A stretch of DNA of 64,000 bases from Bacteroidales bacterium (GTDB lineage: Bacteria > Bacteroidota > Bacteroidia > Bacteroidales > UBA3824), in NCBI GenBank assembly GCA_017541145.1, contig JAFXZT010000099.1, forward strand, positions 62,001 to 126,000, given 5' to 3'. A program made the position numbers and the translations under genes. Below are positions 42,031 through 50,912 of this stretch, piece after piece. The notes under the pieces were generated by a model that ran no database searches, was not told where the DNA came from, and saw nothing but the letters and a program-made list of their open reading frames with translations. The stretch's first letter is position 1, and the number at the start of each line of letters is the position of its first letter.

Positions 42031-43278
42031 TTACAATTTCTTGAAAACCACAGATGCGTTGTGACCGCCAAAACCGAAAGTATTATTAAGAGCGGCTTTG
42101 ATAGTCTTCGCTTTAGCGACATTAGGAGTAATGTCAAGTTTTGGATCGATATCCGGATCCGGGGTTTGGAAGTTGATAGTAGGCGGTACAGTATTATTTT
42201 GCATAGCGAGAACGCAAGCAATAGATTCAATAGCACCGGCACCACCCAACAAGTGACCAGTCATACTCTTAGTAGAACTGATACTCAAATTGTAAGCATG
42301 TTCGCCAAATACTTGTTTGATAGCTAATGATTCAGATTTATCGCCAAGACCTGTAGAAGTACCGTGTACATTGATGTAATCGATTTCTTCAGGTTTAACA
42401 TTACCATCCTCAAGAGCCATTCTCATAACTTGAGCTGCGCCGCGTCCCTCAGGGTGAGGAGCTGTAATATGATGAGCATCAGCCGAAGCACCACCTCCGG
42501 CTACTTCGCATAATATCTTTGCGCCGCGAGCTTTTGCGTGTTCGTATTCCTCAAGAATCAAGCATCCGCCGCCCTCGCCAATCACAAAACCGTCACGGTC
42601 TTTGTCGAAAGGTCTTGAAGCTGTTTTAGGATCATCGTTTCTTGTAGACAAAGCTTTCATAGAATTGAAACCTGCGAGAGCAGCAATTCCGATAGGAGAT
42701 TCAGAACCTCCTGTAATCATGATGTCAGCTTTGCCGAGTCTAATCCAATTGAATGCATCAATAATTGCATGAGTAGACGAAGCACATGCTGATACAGTGG
42801 CATAGTTTGGTCCACGCAAGTCATATTTCATAGAAATCTGACCCGCAGCGATGTCACCGATCATTTTAGGTATAAAGAAGGGACTGAATTTAGGAGTACC
42901 GTCACCTTTGGTGAATTCAATAACCTCATCGGTCATCACATTGATACCACCAATTCCAGATCCCCAAATCACACCTGCCCGTTCGTGATTGAAATCAGCA
43001 TTTTCCAAACCTGCTTGTTTCATACCTTCATCAGTTGCAATCATGGCAAACTGGGTAAATAAGTCCATCTTAGAAATAGATTTTCTGTCGAAGAACTTAG
43101 CAGGATCGTAATCCTTAACTTCACATGCGAATCGAGTCTTGAATTTTTCGGGATTAAAACGGGTAATTGGACCTGCACCGCTTACCCCAGATTTCAAGTT
43201 ATCCCAAAACTCGATTATATTGTGGCCTAAGGGATTAATAGTTCCCATGCCGGTTACAACTACGCGTTTTAATTCCAT
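42031..43278 (-). CDS. fabF: Beta-ketoacyl-ACP synthase II (primary FabF)
   Basis: A 415-residue ketosynthase, full family length. Catalytic Cys in TVSACASSTHAIIDAF, His in NVHGTSTGLGD, His in STKSMTGHLLGGAG, and the C-terminal NNTFGFGGHNASVVF. It elongates acyl-ACP in membrane fatty-acid synthesis. Flanked by acpP (30 bp upstream) and rnc, it is the housekeeping copy against which the three specialised ketosynthases at 1-5634 should be compared. Confidence 0.98.
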   Translation of the reverse strand: MELKRVVVTGMGTINPLGHNIIEFWDNLKSGVSGAGPITRFNPEKFKTRFACEVKDYDPAKFFDRKSISKMDLFTQFAMIATDEGMKQAGLENADFNHERAGVIWGSGIGGINVMTDEVIEFTKGDGTPKFSPFFIPKMIGDIAAGQISMKYDLRGPNYATVSACASSTHAIIDAFNWIRLGKADIMITGGSESPIGIAALAGFNSMKALSTRNDDPKTASRPFDKDRDGFVIGEGGGCLILEEYEHAKARGAKILCEVAGGGASADAHHITAPHPEGRGAAQVMRMALEDGNVKPEEIDYINVHGTSTGLGDKSESLAIKQVFGEHAYNLSISSTKSMTGHLLGGAGAIESIACVLAMQNNTVPPTINFQTPDPDIDPKLDITPNVAKAKTIKAALNNTFGFGGHNASVVFKKL

Positions 43279-43308
43279 AAAACTCTTGTGTTTAGTGCTT
43301 TTAAAAAA

Positions 43309-43545
43309 TTACTTTGTGTTGTCTGTAATGTATTTGATTGCATCACCTACAGTAGCGATTTTTTCTGCTTGATCGTCCGGAATTGTGATTGTGAATTCCT
43401 TTTCGAACTGCATAATCAATTCAACTGTATCGAGTGAATCTGCACCCAAGTCGTTTGTGAAGCTTGCTTCTTCTGTTACTTCTGATTCATCAACACCGAG
43501 TTTGTCTACGATGATTGCTTTTACGCGTGAAGAAATGTCTGACAT
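43309..43545 (-). CDS. acpP: Acyl carrier protein (primary)
   Basis: A 78-residue acidic ACP with the phosphopantetheine Ser in [22 protein letters not shown], the canonical bacterial AcpP motif. First gene of acpP-fabF-rnc. The upstream minus sequence TTACTTTGC is only an imperfect TAnnTTTG match, so the promoter is not assigned. Confidence 0.98.
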   Translation of the reverse strand: MSDISSRVKAIIVDKLGVDESEVTEEASFTNDLGADSLDTVELIMQFEKEFTITIPDDQAEKIATVGDAIKYITDNTK

Positions 43546-43736
43546 AATTAATTAAATTTTTTAAATTTTTACTATGTGTTCTTTTTAATTTGTGGCTGCA
43601 AAGTAAATAAATTTCGACCACAAAAAAAAATTTTTTTATAAATCATTGTATATTAAATCTTTATTTTTCGTCCGCTAATTATTAAGAAATTTCAAAAAAA
43701 AACTCAAAAAAATTGTGTATTAAGCATTTAGAATAT

Positions 43737-43744
43737 TAACTTTG
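43737..43744 (+). promoter_or_regulatory. -7 element TAACTTTG for the M1 peptidase
   Basis: An exact TAnnTTTG match, 54 bp upstream of the start at 43799. Confidence 0.65.
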
Positions 43745-43798
43745 TACCGAATTTGTTCATAAAAAATTTTTCCGGGTCTATTTTTCACGTTTTACAAA

Positions 43799-45748
43799 AT
43801 GTTAAAAAATATTATTTTTTCGATATTGACGGTGTGTTTCGCTATCAATGTTGGAATCGGTCGCCCCAAAAACGAAGCCGGTATCAACATGAAATTCATG
43901 CGTCTGTACATAAACGTAGACCCTGCTGTTCAATATATTAACGGTTATACTACTCATTATTTTTCTTTAAAAAACCGAAACGAAAGAGATTTGCCTATCA
44001 AATTGGATTTGTCGGATTCGCTTACCGTAAGTTGCATTCTACACAATTATAATACAAGGTTGAATTTCTCTCAAGACAACAACAAGTTAATAATATACCC
44101 CAAAAATGTTTGGCAAGAAACCGACAGTATTACAATTGTTTACGGAGGAAAACCTCAAAAAACAGGTATCGGCTCGGTGTGTTTTGATCATCACGAAAAT
44201 ATTCCTGCGTTTTGGACTCTCAGCGAACCCTACGGCGCAAAAGATTGGTTTCCGTGCAAACAAGATATCAGCGACAAAATCGACAGTTCTTATATCATTA
44301 TCAGCTGTCCCAAAAGATACAGAGCAGTTTCCAACGGCAAACTTTACAGCGAAATTGTTACAGGTGCTACCCGCATTACTGAATGGCATCATCGCTACCC
44401 GTGCGCTTATTATTTGTTGGCTGTAGCGGTTACCGAATACAAAGTTTATTCCGATTGGGTAACAATTAACAACGATTCTATTGAAATTGTAAATTACGTA
44501 TATCCTGAACGTTACGAACAATGCAAACGCAAATCTTGGAAACTTGCAAATGCTTTTAAGATGATGTGCGATTCGTTTGGACTTTACCCTTTTGCCGACG
44601 AAAAATACGGACACGCTCAATTCGGTTGGCACGGCGGAATGGAACATCAAACTATAAGCTTTTTGTGTCATTTTGAACTCGATTTGATGATTCATGAATT
44701 GGCGCATCAGTGGTTTGGCGATATGATTACTTGCAAATCGTGGAAAGATGTATTTGTAAATGAAGGATTTGCACATTATTGCGAATATCTTGCTACCGAA
44801 AAAGGTTACGCCCAAGGCCGCTACCCCGAACAATGGCGCAAACACGAAATAGAAGAGGCTTGCAAATACGACAACAGTTGCATTTTTATTCCCGATACTA
44901 CTGATTATCACAATATATTTTGTCACGAAACATCGTACTCCAAAGGCGCAATGGTATTACACATGTTGAGACGAGAAATCGGCGATGCAGCATTTTTTTC
45001 AGCAATGAAAGCCTACGTAAACGACTTCAGATTGAAATATCACAACGCTACAGCCGAAGATTTTTTCAAAATTGTAAATATTATTTCGGGCAAAAATATG
45101 GATTGGTTTTACCGCCAATGGATTTTAGGTACAGGTTTTCCGATTTACAAAATAGAATGGCAACAGATGTCTGACGGTCTTGTTAACATCAAAATTCATC
45201 AAAACGCATCAGACAGCAGCAACAATATTTTCAGAGTAAAAATTCCGTTGATTTTCTTCGGTCTCAACGACGAACAGACTATTTTCAGACTCAACAATTT
45301 CAATCAAGACCAGTTTTTTACAGTAATACCCAATTTTACAGTAAAATATGTAATTTTTGATCCCAACAGCGAGATTATCAGCAAAGGGTCTACTGTAAAC
45401 AAAGCAAAAATTACAAACACAGACGATAAAATTACAATAAATTCCGAAACTAAAACCGGCAAAGTAAAAGTATTGATTTCGGATTACAAAAATCAATATT
45501 CATGGTATATCCTTCGCGATATCAAGACAAAAGAAAGTACGCGTGGCAAAATACCTAACAACGGTAAAATAGAAATACATACCGCAGAACTTCCTGAAGG
45601 TCAATACATTTTGCAACTCGACGGTAATAAATATTATTCTACCCGAATTTCTATTTACCATCCGCACAAACTCAAAAAATCAGAATACAAAAAAGTCACG
45701 AACAATTCCACCCAAACTCCGAACAAAAATAAATTTACGTTCAGATAA
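43799..45748 (+). CDS. Exported M1 family metallopeptidase
   Basis: A 649-residue peptidase. The signal peptide is MLKNIIFSILTVCFAINVGIG. The exopeptidase loop is HGGMEHQTISFLCH, the zinc site is HELAHQW near residue 298 with the third ligand Glu in VNEGFAHYCE, so it is an intact gluzincin. The C-terminal 90 residues resemble a type IX sorting domain in rhythm (NNGKIEIHTAELPEGQYILQ, YYSTRISIY) but run on for about 27 residues more (KKSEYKKVTNN), which is atypical. Monocistronic and convergent with the deoC operon. Confidence 0.92.
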   Translation: MLKNIIFSILTVCFAINVGIGRPKNEAGINMKFMRLYINVDPAVQYINGYTTHYFSLKNRNERDLPIKLDLSDSLTVSCILHNYNTRLNFSQDNNKLIIYPKNVWQETDSITIVYGGKPQKTGIGSVCFDHHENIPAFWTLSEPYGAKDWFPCKQDISDKIDSSYIIISCPKRYRAVSNGKLYSEIVTGATRITEWHHRYPCAYYLLAVAVTEYKVYSDWVTINNDSIEIVNYVYPERYEQCKRKSWKLANAFKMMCDSFGLYPFADEKYGHAQFGWHGGMEHQTISFLCHFELDLMIHELAHQWFGDMITCKSWKDVFVNEGFAHYCEYLATEKGYAQGRYPEQWRKHEIEEACKYDNSCIFIPDTTDYHNIFCHETSYSKGAMVLHMLRREIGDAAFFSAMKAYVNDFRLKYHNATAEDFFKIVNIISGKNMDWFYRQWILGTGFPIYKIEWQQMSDGLVNIKIHQNASDSSNNIFRVKIPLIFFGLNDEQTIFRLNNFNQDQFFTVIPNFTVKYVIFDPNSEIISKGSTVNKAKITNTDDKITINSETKTGKVKVLISDYKNQYSWYILRDIKTKESTRGKIPNNGKIEIHTAELPEGQYILQLDGNKYYSTRISIYHPHKLKKSEYKKVTNNSTQTPNKNKFTFR

Positions 45749-45788
45749 AAAAAAATCCGACACAGTAAAAAAACTTACCATGCCGGAT
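45747..45788 (-). terminator. Terminator of the pdxA-dtd-mazG-deoC operon
   Basis: An ATCCG/CGGAT outer stem with inner CA/TG and GTAA/TTAC pairs, followed on the minus strand by nine T residues. It touches the stop of the convergent M1 gene. Confidence 0.7.
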
Positions 45789-45814
45789 GCCATGAACAAT
45801 ATATATAAATATCA

Positions 45815-46675
45815 TTATTTATCACCGTTGAGCAACATCTGATTCAAGTCAGCCAAAACATTTTTAGCCAAAGATGTAGCTCCAATACGGAATGATGATT
45901 TTTCAAAACGAGATTTGCCAAGAATATCTTTGATAATCTGAGCATAAAGTACAGCTTCTTGAGTTGTACGGATACCGCCGGCAACCTTCAAACCTACTTC
46001 GCGCTGTGTAGCATTCTGATAATCAACAATTGCCAATGCCATAATAACAGCAGCTCTCGGAGTAGCAGCCGGACTCATTTTTCCGGTAGAAGTTTTAATA
46101 AAGTTAGCACCGGCTTTCATTGCTACAATTGATGCGTTATAAATATCAGCATCAAATTTGTAAGCACCTGTCTCAAGAATTACTTTGAGTTTGGCACTGT
46201 GAGCAGCAGCCTTCATTGCTTTTACTTCTTCTTCTGCCTTATCAAGACGACCTTCAATTATATCACCGGCATTGATTACGATATCAATTTCGTCAGCACC
46301 GTATTTGTAAACATCTTCTACTTCTCTTACCTTGAGATCAAGTGCAGTTTGAGCGTGAGGAAATGCGCCTGCCACCGAAACTACTTCTACTTGAGGAACT
46401 TCAAGAGTTTTCTTAACAGTTTGTACAAAGTTAGGATAAACACAAATACCTGCAACATTGTTGAAACCCGGATACTGTTTCTTGAAATTGTTAACACCAT
46501 TCACCATTTCAGTGATTGTTTTTTCGGTATCAGTATTGCTAAGCGATGTTAAATCAATACAAGAATAAATTGTTTTCAACATCTCAACAGTTGGTTGCAA
46601 CGGATGATTGCTGTAAAATGTGAGTTTGCTGTCTACAAGTGCAGAACCCCATTTTTCAAAAGAGAAATTTTCCAT
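45815..46675 (-). CDS. deoC: Deoxyribose-phosphate aldolase
   Basis: A 286-residue class I aldolase that splits 2-deoxyribose 5-phosphate. The Schiff-base Lys is in AGANFIKTSTGKMSPAATP, and the second active-site Lys in GLKVAGGIRTTQEAV. The length places it in the longer DeoC class of Bacteroidetes. Last gene of a four-gene minus-strand operon with mazG-like, dtd and pdxA; spacing to the previous gene is 25 bp. Confidence 0.96.
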   Translation of the reverse strand: MENFSFEKWGSALVDSKLTFYSNHPLQPTVEMLKTIYSCIDLTSLSNTDTEKTITEMVNGVNNFKKQYPGFNNVAGICVYPNFVQTVKKTLEVPQVEVVSVAGAFPHAQTALDLKVREVEDVYKYGADEIDIVINAGDIIEGRLDKAEEEVKAMKAAAHSAKLKVILETGAYKFDADIYNASIVAMKAGANFIKTSTGKMSPAATPRAAVIMALAIVDYQNATQREVGLKVAGGIRTTQEAVLYAQIIKDILGKSRFEKSSFRIGATSLAKNVLADLNQMLLNGDK

Positions 46676-46700
46676 AATCTATTTTTTTATTAACCTTTAT

Positions 46701-47027
46701 TTATTTCAGTTTTTCGTTGTTGTGATGTCTTTCTCTATCGCGCGAAGTTTTCTTAGCAAGATTTTTTTCAAAAGCCTCAGTAAGATTTACCCCGGTTTGA
46801 TTTGCAAGACATATCACTACCCAAAGTACATCAGCGAGTTCGTCAGCAAGATCTTTGTTTTTGTCTGACTCTTTGAAACTCTGTTCGCCGTATTTCCTGG
46901 AAATAATACGCGCCACCTCTCCCACTTCTTCGGTGAGAACCGCCATATTTGTAAGCTCATTGAAATATCTTACGCCGTAAGTCTTTATCCAAGAATCCAC
47001 TTTGGCTTGCGCTTCCTCTATTGTCAT
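46701..47027 (-). CDS. MazG-like nucleotide pyrophosphohydrolase
   Basis: A 108-residue all-alpha NTP pyrophosphatase. Metal-binding acids are in LTEEVGEVARIISRKYG (ExxE) and LADELADVLWVVICLAN (ExxD). Such short MazG proteins hydrolyse non-canonical nucleoside triphosphates as oligomers. Located between dtd and deoC, an order I recall as conserved in Bacteroidetes; 11 bp after dtd. Confidence 0.93.
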   Translation of the reverse strand: MTIEEAQAKVDSWIKTYGVRYFNELTNMAVLTEEVGEVARIISRKYGEQSFKESDKNKDLADELADVLWVVICLANQTGVNLTEAFEKNLAKKTSRDRERHHNNEKLK

Positions 47028-47038
47028 TTTTTTTCTTA

Positions 47039-47491
47039 CTACAATTTGTTTTTACTGTCGATAATTATCGTAACCGGACCATCGTTGATAAGACTTACTT
47101 TCATATCAGCACCAAATTCTCCGGTTTCAACTTTTTTACCGAACTGATTTTCCAAAATAGTAATAAATTTTTCGTACATCGGTTTTGCAATTTCGGGTTT
47201 CGCAGCCAAAATATAAGACGGACGGTTGCCCTTTTTGGTCATAGCATGCAATGTAAACTGACTGACTAACAATATATCGCCGTCTACATCATGAATAGAA
47301 AGATTCATTACACCGTCTTGATCGTTGAAAACTCTCAAACCATCAATTTTTCCGGCAATCCATTTCATATCCTCCTCGGTGTCGTCAGCAACAAAGCCAA
47401 CAAGAATCATGTAACCTTGTCCGATTTTGCCTTTTACTACGCCGTCAATTGTTACCGAAGCCTCAAGGCATCGTTGTATTACAACTTTCAT
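47039..47491 (-). CDS. dtd: D-aminoacyl-tRNA deacylase
   Basis: A 150-residue DTD enzyme that frees tRNA of D-amino acids and glycine. Signature elements: MKVVIQRCLEASVTIDG at the start, the catalytic SQFTLHAMTKKGNRPSY (Thr) and the Gly-cis-Pro motif NDGPVTIIIDS near the C-terminus. Third from the end of the operon; 6 bp after pdxA. Confidence 0.97.
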   Translation of the reverse strand: MKVVIQRCLEASVTIDGVVKGKIGQGYMILVGFVADDTEEDMKWIAGKIDGLRVFNDQDGVMNLSIHDVDGDILLVSQFTLHAMTKKGNRPSYILAAKPEIAKPMYEKFITILENQFGKKVETGEFGADMKVSLINDGPVTIIIDSKNKL

Positions 47492-47497
47492 TTTTTT

Positions 47498-48571
47498 CTA
47501 ACAGATTTTCTTTTCAGATTCAGCCTCAGCTACTTTCTTGAGCGGAACTATTCCTTCCAAAAGTTTACGGTTTCTTGAGATATCAATTGCTGCACAAATT
47601 GCATTTTTAAGCGAAGTTTCGTCAGCAACACCCTTTCCGGCAATATCGTAAGCCGGACCATGAATTGTAGAAACGCTTACTACCGGCAAACCTGCTGTAT
47701 AGCAAACACCTTTGTTGCCTTCTATAAGTCTGAACGCCAAAACAGCTTGGTCGTAATACATCGCCAAAACAGCGTCAAACTTTTTATAAGCCTCCGAAGC
47801 GAAAAATCCTTCCGGACTATACGGGCCAAAACATGCAATATCTTCCTGATAAGCTTTGTCAATAGCCGGCAATATGCGTTCGCCCTCTTCGATACCAAAA
47901 ACTCCGTAATCAGAAGCATAAGGATTGATACCCAAAACTGCGATTTTCGGTTTGCTGATTGTAAAATCTTCTTTCAACGACTTGTTGAGAGTCCGTATTT
48001 TCCAAAGAATTTTTTCCGAAGTGATATTTTCTGAGATTTTAGCAACAGGCATAGCACTTGTAACTGTAGCAATTCTACACTTTTCGCCCAAAAATGTTAT
48101 AACAAAATTTCTGATATTAAATTCCTGAGCCAAAGCCTCTGAACAGCTTGCAAATCTAAAACCCGCATCGCTGATATTAAATTGATTGGTAGGCGCAGCA
48201 ATCAGGATATCAATAAGATTATTTTTAAGGTCGGTTTGAGCCCTGTTGTAAGCTGCCACGCTACACTCTCCGGCTTGAATTGTAGAATTACCGAGTTCTA
48301 CTCGTGTATTCTCGTCACAAACATTTATGATATTGATACTATTCGGTACCAAATCAGTAGCGTCTTTGGCATTGTTGACAGTGATATTAGAGATACCAAG
48401 CATCTTGCGGTGGTAAGCGGCAATCTTTGGCGAACCGTAAATCACTATTGTAAAATCATTATAAAATTCGGGATCGGCAAGTGCTTTAAAAATCACTTCA
48501 TAGCCGATTCCGTTTATATCTCCTTGGGTAATACCAATGATGTATTTGTTATCTTCAGTCTTTTCCATCAA
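47498..48571 (-). CDS. pdxA: 4-hydroxythreonine-4-phosphate dehydrogenase
   Basis: A 357-residue NAD-dependent enzyme of the DXP-dependent vitamin B6 route. Family marks: GITQGDINGIGYEVIFKAL at the N-terminus, metal-ligand His in the SIHGPAYDIAGKG segment and AMYYDQAVLAFRL. The last 30 residues are a short charged extension (KKVAEAESEKKIC). First gene of the operon, with promoter TACATTTG 26 bp upstream. Two adjacent ATG codons make the start ambiguous by one residue. Confidence 0.96.
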   Translation of the reverse strand: MMEKTEDNKYIIGITQGDINGIGYEVIFKALADPEFYNDFTIVIYGSPKIAAYHRKMLGISNITVNNAKDATDLVPNSINIINVCDENTRVELGNSTIQAGECSVAAYNRAQTDLKNNLIDILIAAPTNQFNISDAGFRFASCSEALAQEFNIRNFVITFLGEKCRIATVTSAMPVAKISENITSEKILWKIRTLNKSLKEDFTISKPKIAVLGINPYASDYGVFGIEEGERILPAIDKAYQEDIACFGPYSPEGFFASEAYKKFDAVLAMYYDQAVLAFRLIEGNKGVCYTAGLPVVSVSTIHGPAYDIAGKGVADETSLKNAICAAIDISRNRKLLEGIVPLKKVAEAESEKKIC

Positions 48572-48596
48572 AAAAAATATCTATTGTTTGCAAACA

Positions 48597-48604
48597 CAAA
48601 TGTA
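48597..48604 (-). promoter_or_regulatory. -7 element TACATTTG for the pdxA operon
   Basis: An exact TAnnTTTG match on the minus strand. Confidence 0.55.
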
Positions 48605-48639
48605 AATATTTTTCTTGAAAAAAAACTAATATCTGCCGA

Positions 48640-49452
48640 TTATTTATCAGGCATAGGATTAACACACATCACAGGAATTTTGGCTTCGTTAGCAATTATC
48701 TGCTGCTCTGCGGCTCCAAGTACATAATCTTGAAAACGCAAATTCTTGGTAGTCATAATAATAATAAGTCCGCTACCGATACTTTCAGCAAAATCTACCG
48801 ACTCGGCTGCCAAACCGTCTTTGCCGTCAAGTCTTTTGAGTTCATAGTTGATCGATTTGCTTTCGAGATATTTTACAGCTGCATTGATATTAGCCTGAGT
48901 ACGTTTTTGGATTTGAATATCAGAATTTTCGATATAACACAGATAAAATTTGCATCGGAAAATCTGAGTAAGGAAATTAGCCCAAACAAGTTTTTCGCGT
49001 TCCTCAAGTTTGAAATCCAAAGGCAAAACAATTTTATGAATATCGGCTTCAGTCGGTTTGTTCTGCACCACCAAAAAAGGAGCTTTGCTTCCGGCAATTA
49101 CTTTCAATGCCCAACTCCCGGTAAATTTCTGAAGTCCTTTCATACCGTGAGTACCCATTATGGCAAGTTCGGCATTACATTCTGATACTATAGATTTTAT
49201 TTCTGTAAAAATATTTCCGGTTTTTACAATTACAGAAGGTCTAATACCGTATTGAACCATAACATCTTCTGCCTTCAAATTTAGTCTTTCAACATTAAGG
49301 GCGATGTCATTTTCCCATTTTGTAATATGAACAAGAATTATCTCACGATCGAGGGCTTTTGCAAAATCTATTGCGTGCAACAATGCAAACTCTGCCTTTT
49401 CGGAATAATCCCAAGGCACTACGATAGGTCCATTTGTATTTTTATCTTGCAT
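48640..49452 (-). CDS. Tandem universal stress protein
   Basis: A 270-residue protein from ATG at 49452 (MQDKNTNGPIVVPWDYS). It holds two UspA domains: residues 1-150 with the nucleotide-type loop IMGTHGMKGLQKF, and 155-270 with IIIMTTKNLRFQDYVLGAAEQQI. In the second, the GxxG-type ATP-binding loop is degenerate. Both halves share the opening of a beta strand and helix (VVPWDYSEKAEFALLHAI; IVLPLDFKLEEREKLV). A monocistronic stress-response protein. Confidence 0.9.
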   Translation of the reverse strand: MQDKNTNGPIVVPWDYSEKAEFALLHAIDFAKALDREIILVHITKWENDIALNVERLNLKAEDVMVQYGIRPSVIVKTGNIFTEIKSIVSECNAELAIMGTHGMKGLQKFTGSWALKVIAGSKAPFLVVQNKPTEADIHKIVLPLDFKLEEREKLVWANFLTQIFRCKFYLCYIENSDIQIQKRTQANINAAVKYLESKSINYELKRLDGKDGLAAESVDFAESIGSGLIIIMTTKNLRFQDYVLGAAEQQIIANEAKIPVMCVNPMPDK

Positions 49453-49667
49453 ATTATTGGATTTAGTACAAAATTTATATTCCGCTATATTAAGCAAATT
49501 TAATATAAACTACAAATTTTTTATCAACAATTTGCGAGCCAAAACTGATTTTTTTACTACAAAATTGATTTATGGCAAATTACAAAAACTTTAATAACGA
49601 TAAAAAATATCAACAATTAATCATATTGTAATAAGATGTACAAATCCTTCGCTCCTCCCCCGCTTCT

Positions 49668-49747
49668 TTTTATCACCGAATTAAACCAATAAAACGATTT
49701 TTTTCGATTTCAAGATTTGTCTTAATTCGTTTAATTCGGTGATAAAA
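49668..49747. repeat. Inverted repeat with 19-bp arms
   Basis: TTTTATCACCGAATTAAAC (49668-49686) and its exact reverse complement (49729-49747) around a 42-nt loop. The arm shares CGAATTAAAC with the inverted repeat at 54303-54374. No T run follows, so it is not a standard terminator. Confidence 0.8.
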
Positions 49748-49792
49748 CACAAATGCAGACAGCAAGATAAGATGTTAAGAAAAATAAAAGTC

Positions 49793-49832
49793 AAAAAAAA
49801 AGCTGTCACGAGAAAAAATCCTCATGACAGCT
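49793..49832 (-). terminator. tonB terminator
   Basis: A 12-bp stem AGCTGTCACGAG/CTCATGACAGCT (one wobble), followed on the minus strand by eight T residues, 25 bp after the tonB stop. Confidence 0.9.
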
Positions 49833-49856
49833 GAAACAATTTATTTAAAGTAAAAA

Positions 49857-50549
49857 TTAATTCTGTAAAGCGAATTTGATAGGCACTGAGTGGCTAACTT
49901 TTACAGCTTTACCACGTTGTTTACCGGGTTTCCATTTCGGAAGCGATTGTACAACACGGATAGCTTCTTTATCCAACAACGGGTCAACACCTCTCATTAC
50001 TTCTACGTTGGTAACCTTACCTTGCTCGTCTACTACGAAACGAACATATACTGTACCTTGAATATCGTTTTCCTTAGCCATTTCCGGATAACGAACATTT
50101 TCTGCAATATATTTTCTAAGAGCAAGTTCACCACCCGGGAACTCAGGCATATCTTCTACAATGAAAAATACTTGAGGTTCTTCCGGTTCTTCTTCTACAA
50201 CTTCTACTTCTTCGATAGGAGCTGAAAAATCTACTTTTTCAACATCTTCTTCTTGAATTGTAGGAGCATCTTCTACAACCTGATTATCTTCCAAGACATC
50301 CAACACATCGGAAATTGTTTGTTGTGGAGGAGGTGGAGGAGGCAATACTACATCTTCCTGACGGGTTACAGGAATCATTTCTTCATCCACAATTTGATCT
50401 CTGTTATCTACAAGTTCTTCTGCTTTTTCTACCTTTGAAGAAAATTCAAACAGCCACCAAAAAAACCCCAAAGCAACTATAAGACCAACCTCAAAGAATA
50501 TCGTTCTCTTATTATCGAGGTTAGCAGATTCAGTTTTCTTTTGTTCCAT
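49857..50549 (-). CDS. TonB family protein
   Basis: A 230-residue energy transducer. One membrane segment near residues 16-36 (TIFFEVGLIVALGFFWWLFE), a Pro-rich (LPPPPPPQQ) and very acidic linker, then the TonB C-terminal domain at about 140-228: FPGGELALRKYIAENVRYPEMA and IQGTVYVRFVVDEQGKVTN, ending VSHSVPIKFAL. In this form the protein couples the proton gradient to outer-membrane receptors. The last gene of the blaI-M56-TonB fragment series; 136 bp separates it from the fragment gene. Confidence 0.93.
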   Translation of the reverse strand: MEQKKTESANLDNKRTIFFEVGLIVALGFFWWLFEFSSKVEKAEELVDNRDQIVDEEMIPVTRQEDVVLPPPPPPQQTISDVLDVLEDNQVVEDAPTIQEEDVEKVDFSAPIEEVEVVEEEPEEPQVFFIVEDMPEFPGGELALRKYIAENVRYPEMAKENDIQGTVYVRFVVDEQGKVTNVEVMRGVDPLLDKEAIRVVQSLPKWKPGKQRGKAVKVSHSVPIKFALQN

Positions 50550-50685
50550 CTGTATAAAAAATTTTATTAAGTTTAGTAAATACTCATATAAATAATATAG
50601 TGTCGCAATCTCAAAAAGCTGATATTTTTTGACACCGCTAAATTACATATTTTTTATTGCAAAATGAAATTTTTGTTAAATTATT

Positions 50686-50895
50686 TCATTTTTTTATTTC
50701 CGGAGGCAATATCACTGAATTTGAGTCTGTTACCCCAACCTTCTGCATCTCCAAACCGGAAATTTCTGTCTGATTGTTTTCATAAACAGTCTTCGGCGTC
50801 TCGTAATTTATCACAAAAAGTGCAATCGCGAGTGCAATTGTAAGACCGATCTGAAAATATAACATCCGATGATTTTCATCATTTCGTGTCCTCAT
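50686..50895 (-). pseudogene. TonB N-terminal fragment (69 residues, no receptor-binding domain)
   Basis: A 69-residue frame that aligns with the first 80 residues of the neighbouring TonB: charged start (MRTRNDENHRM), membrane segment (LYFQIGLTIALAIALFVINY) and an acidic linker that stops just at the proline stretch (SVILPPEIKK). The Pro-rich linker and the C-terminal domain are absent, and no remnant of them is visible in the 136 bp that follow. The frame is intact, so it could be a truncated duplicate that still makes a membrane peptide. It lies 17 bp after the M56 gene. Confidence 0.6.
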
Positions 50896-50912
50896 ATAAT
50901 ACCTCCTATTTA

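Larger units (their letters stand above)
49453..49856. other. 404-bp intergenic region with a long inverted repeat
   Basis: No gene seen. It contains the AT-rich upstream region of the stress protein gene, a 19-bp inverted repeat at 49668-49747 and the tonB terminator at 49793-49832. Confidence 0.75.

Noticed and set aside
43546..43640. acpP promoter at TTACTTTGC (minus strand)
   Set aside because: One base off the TAnnTTTG pattern in a key position; not assigned.
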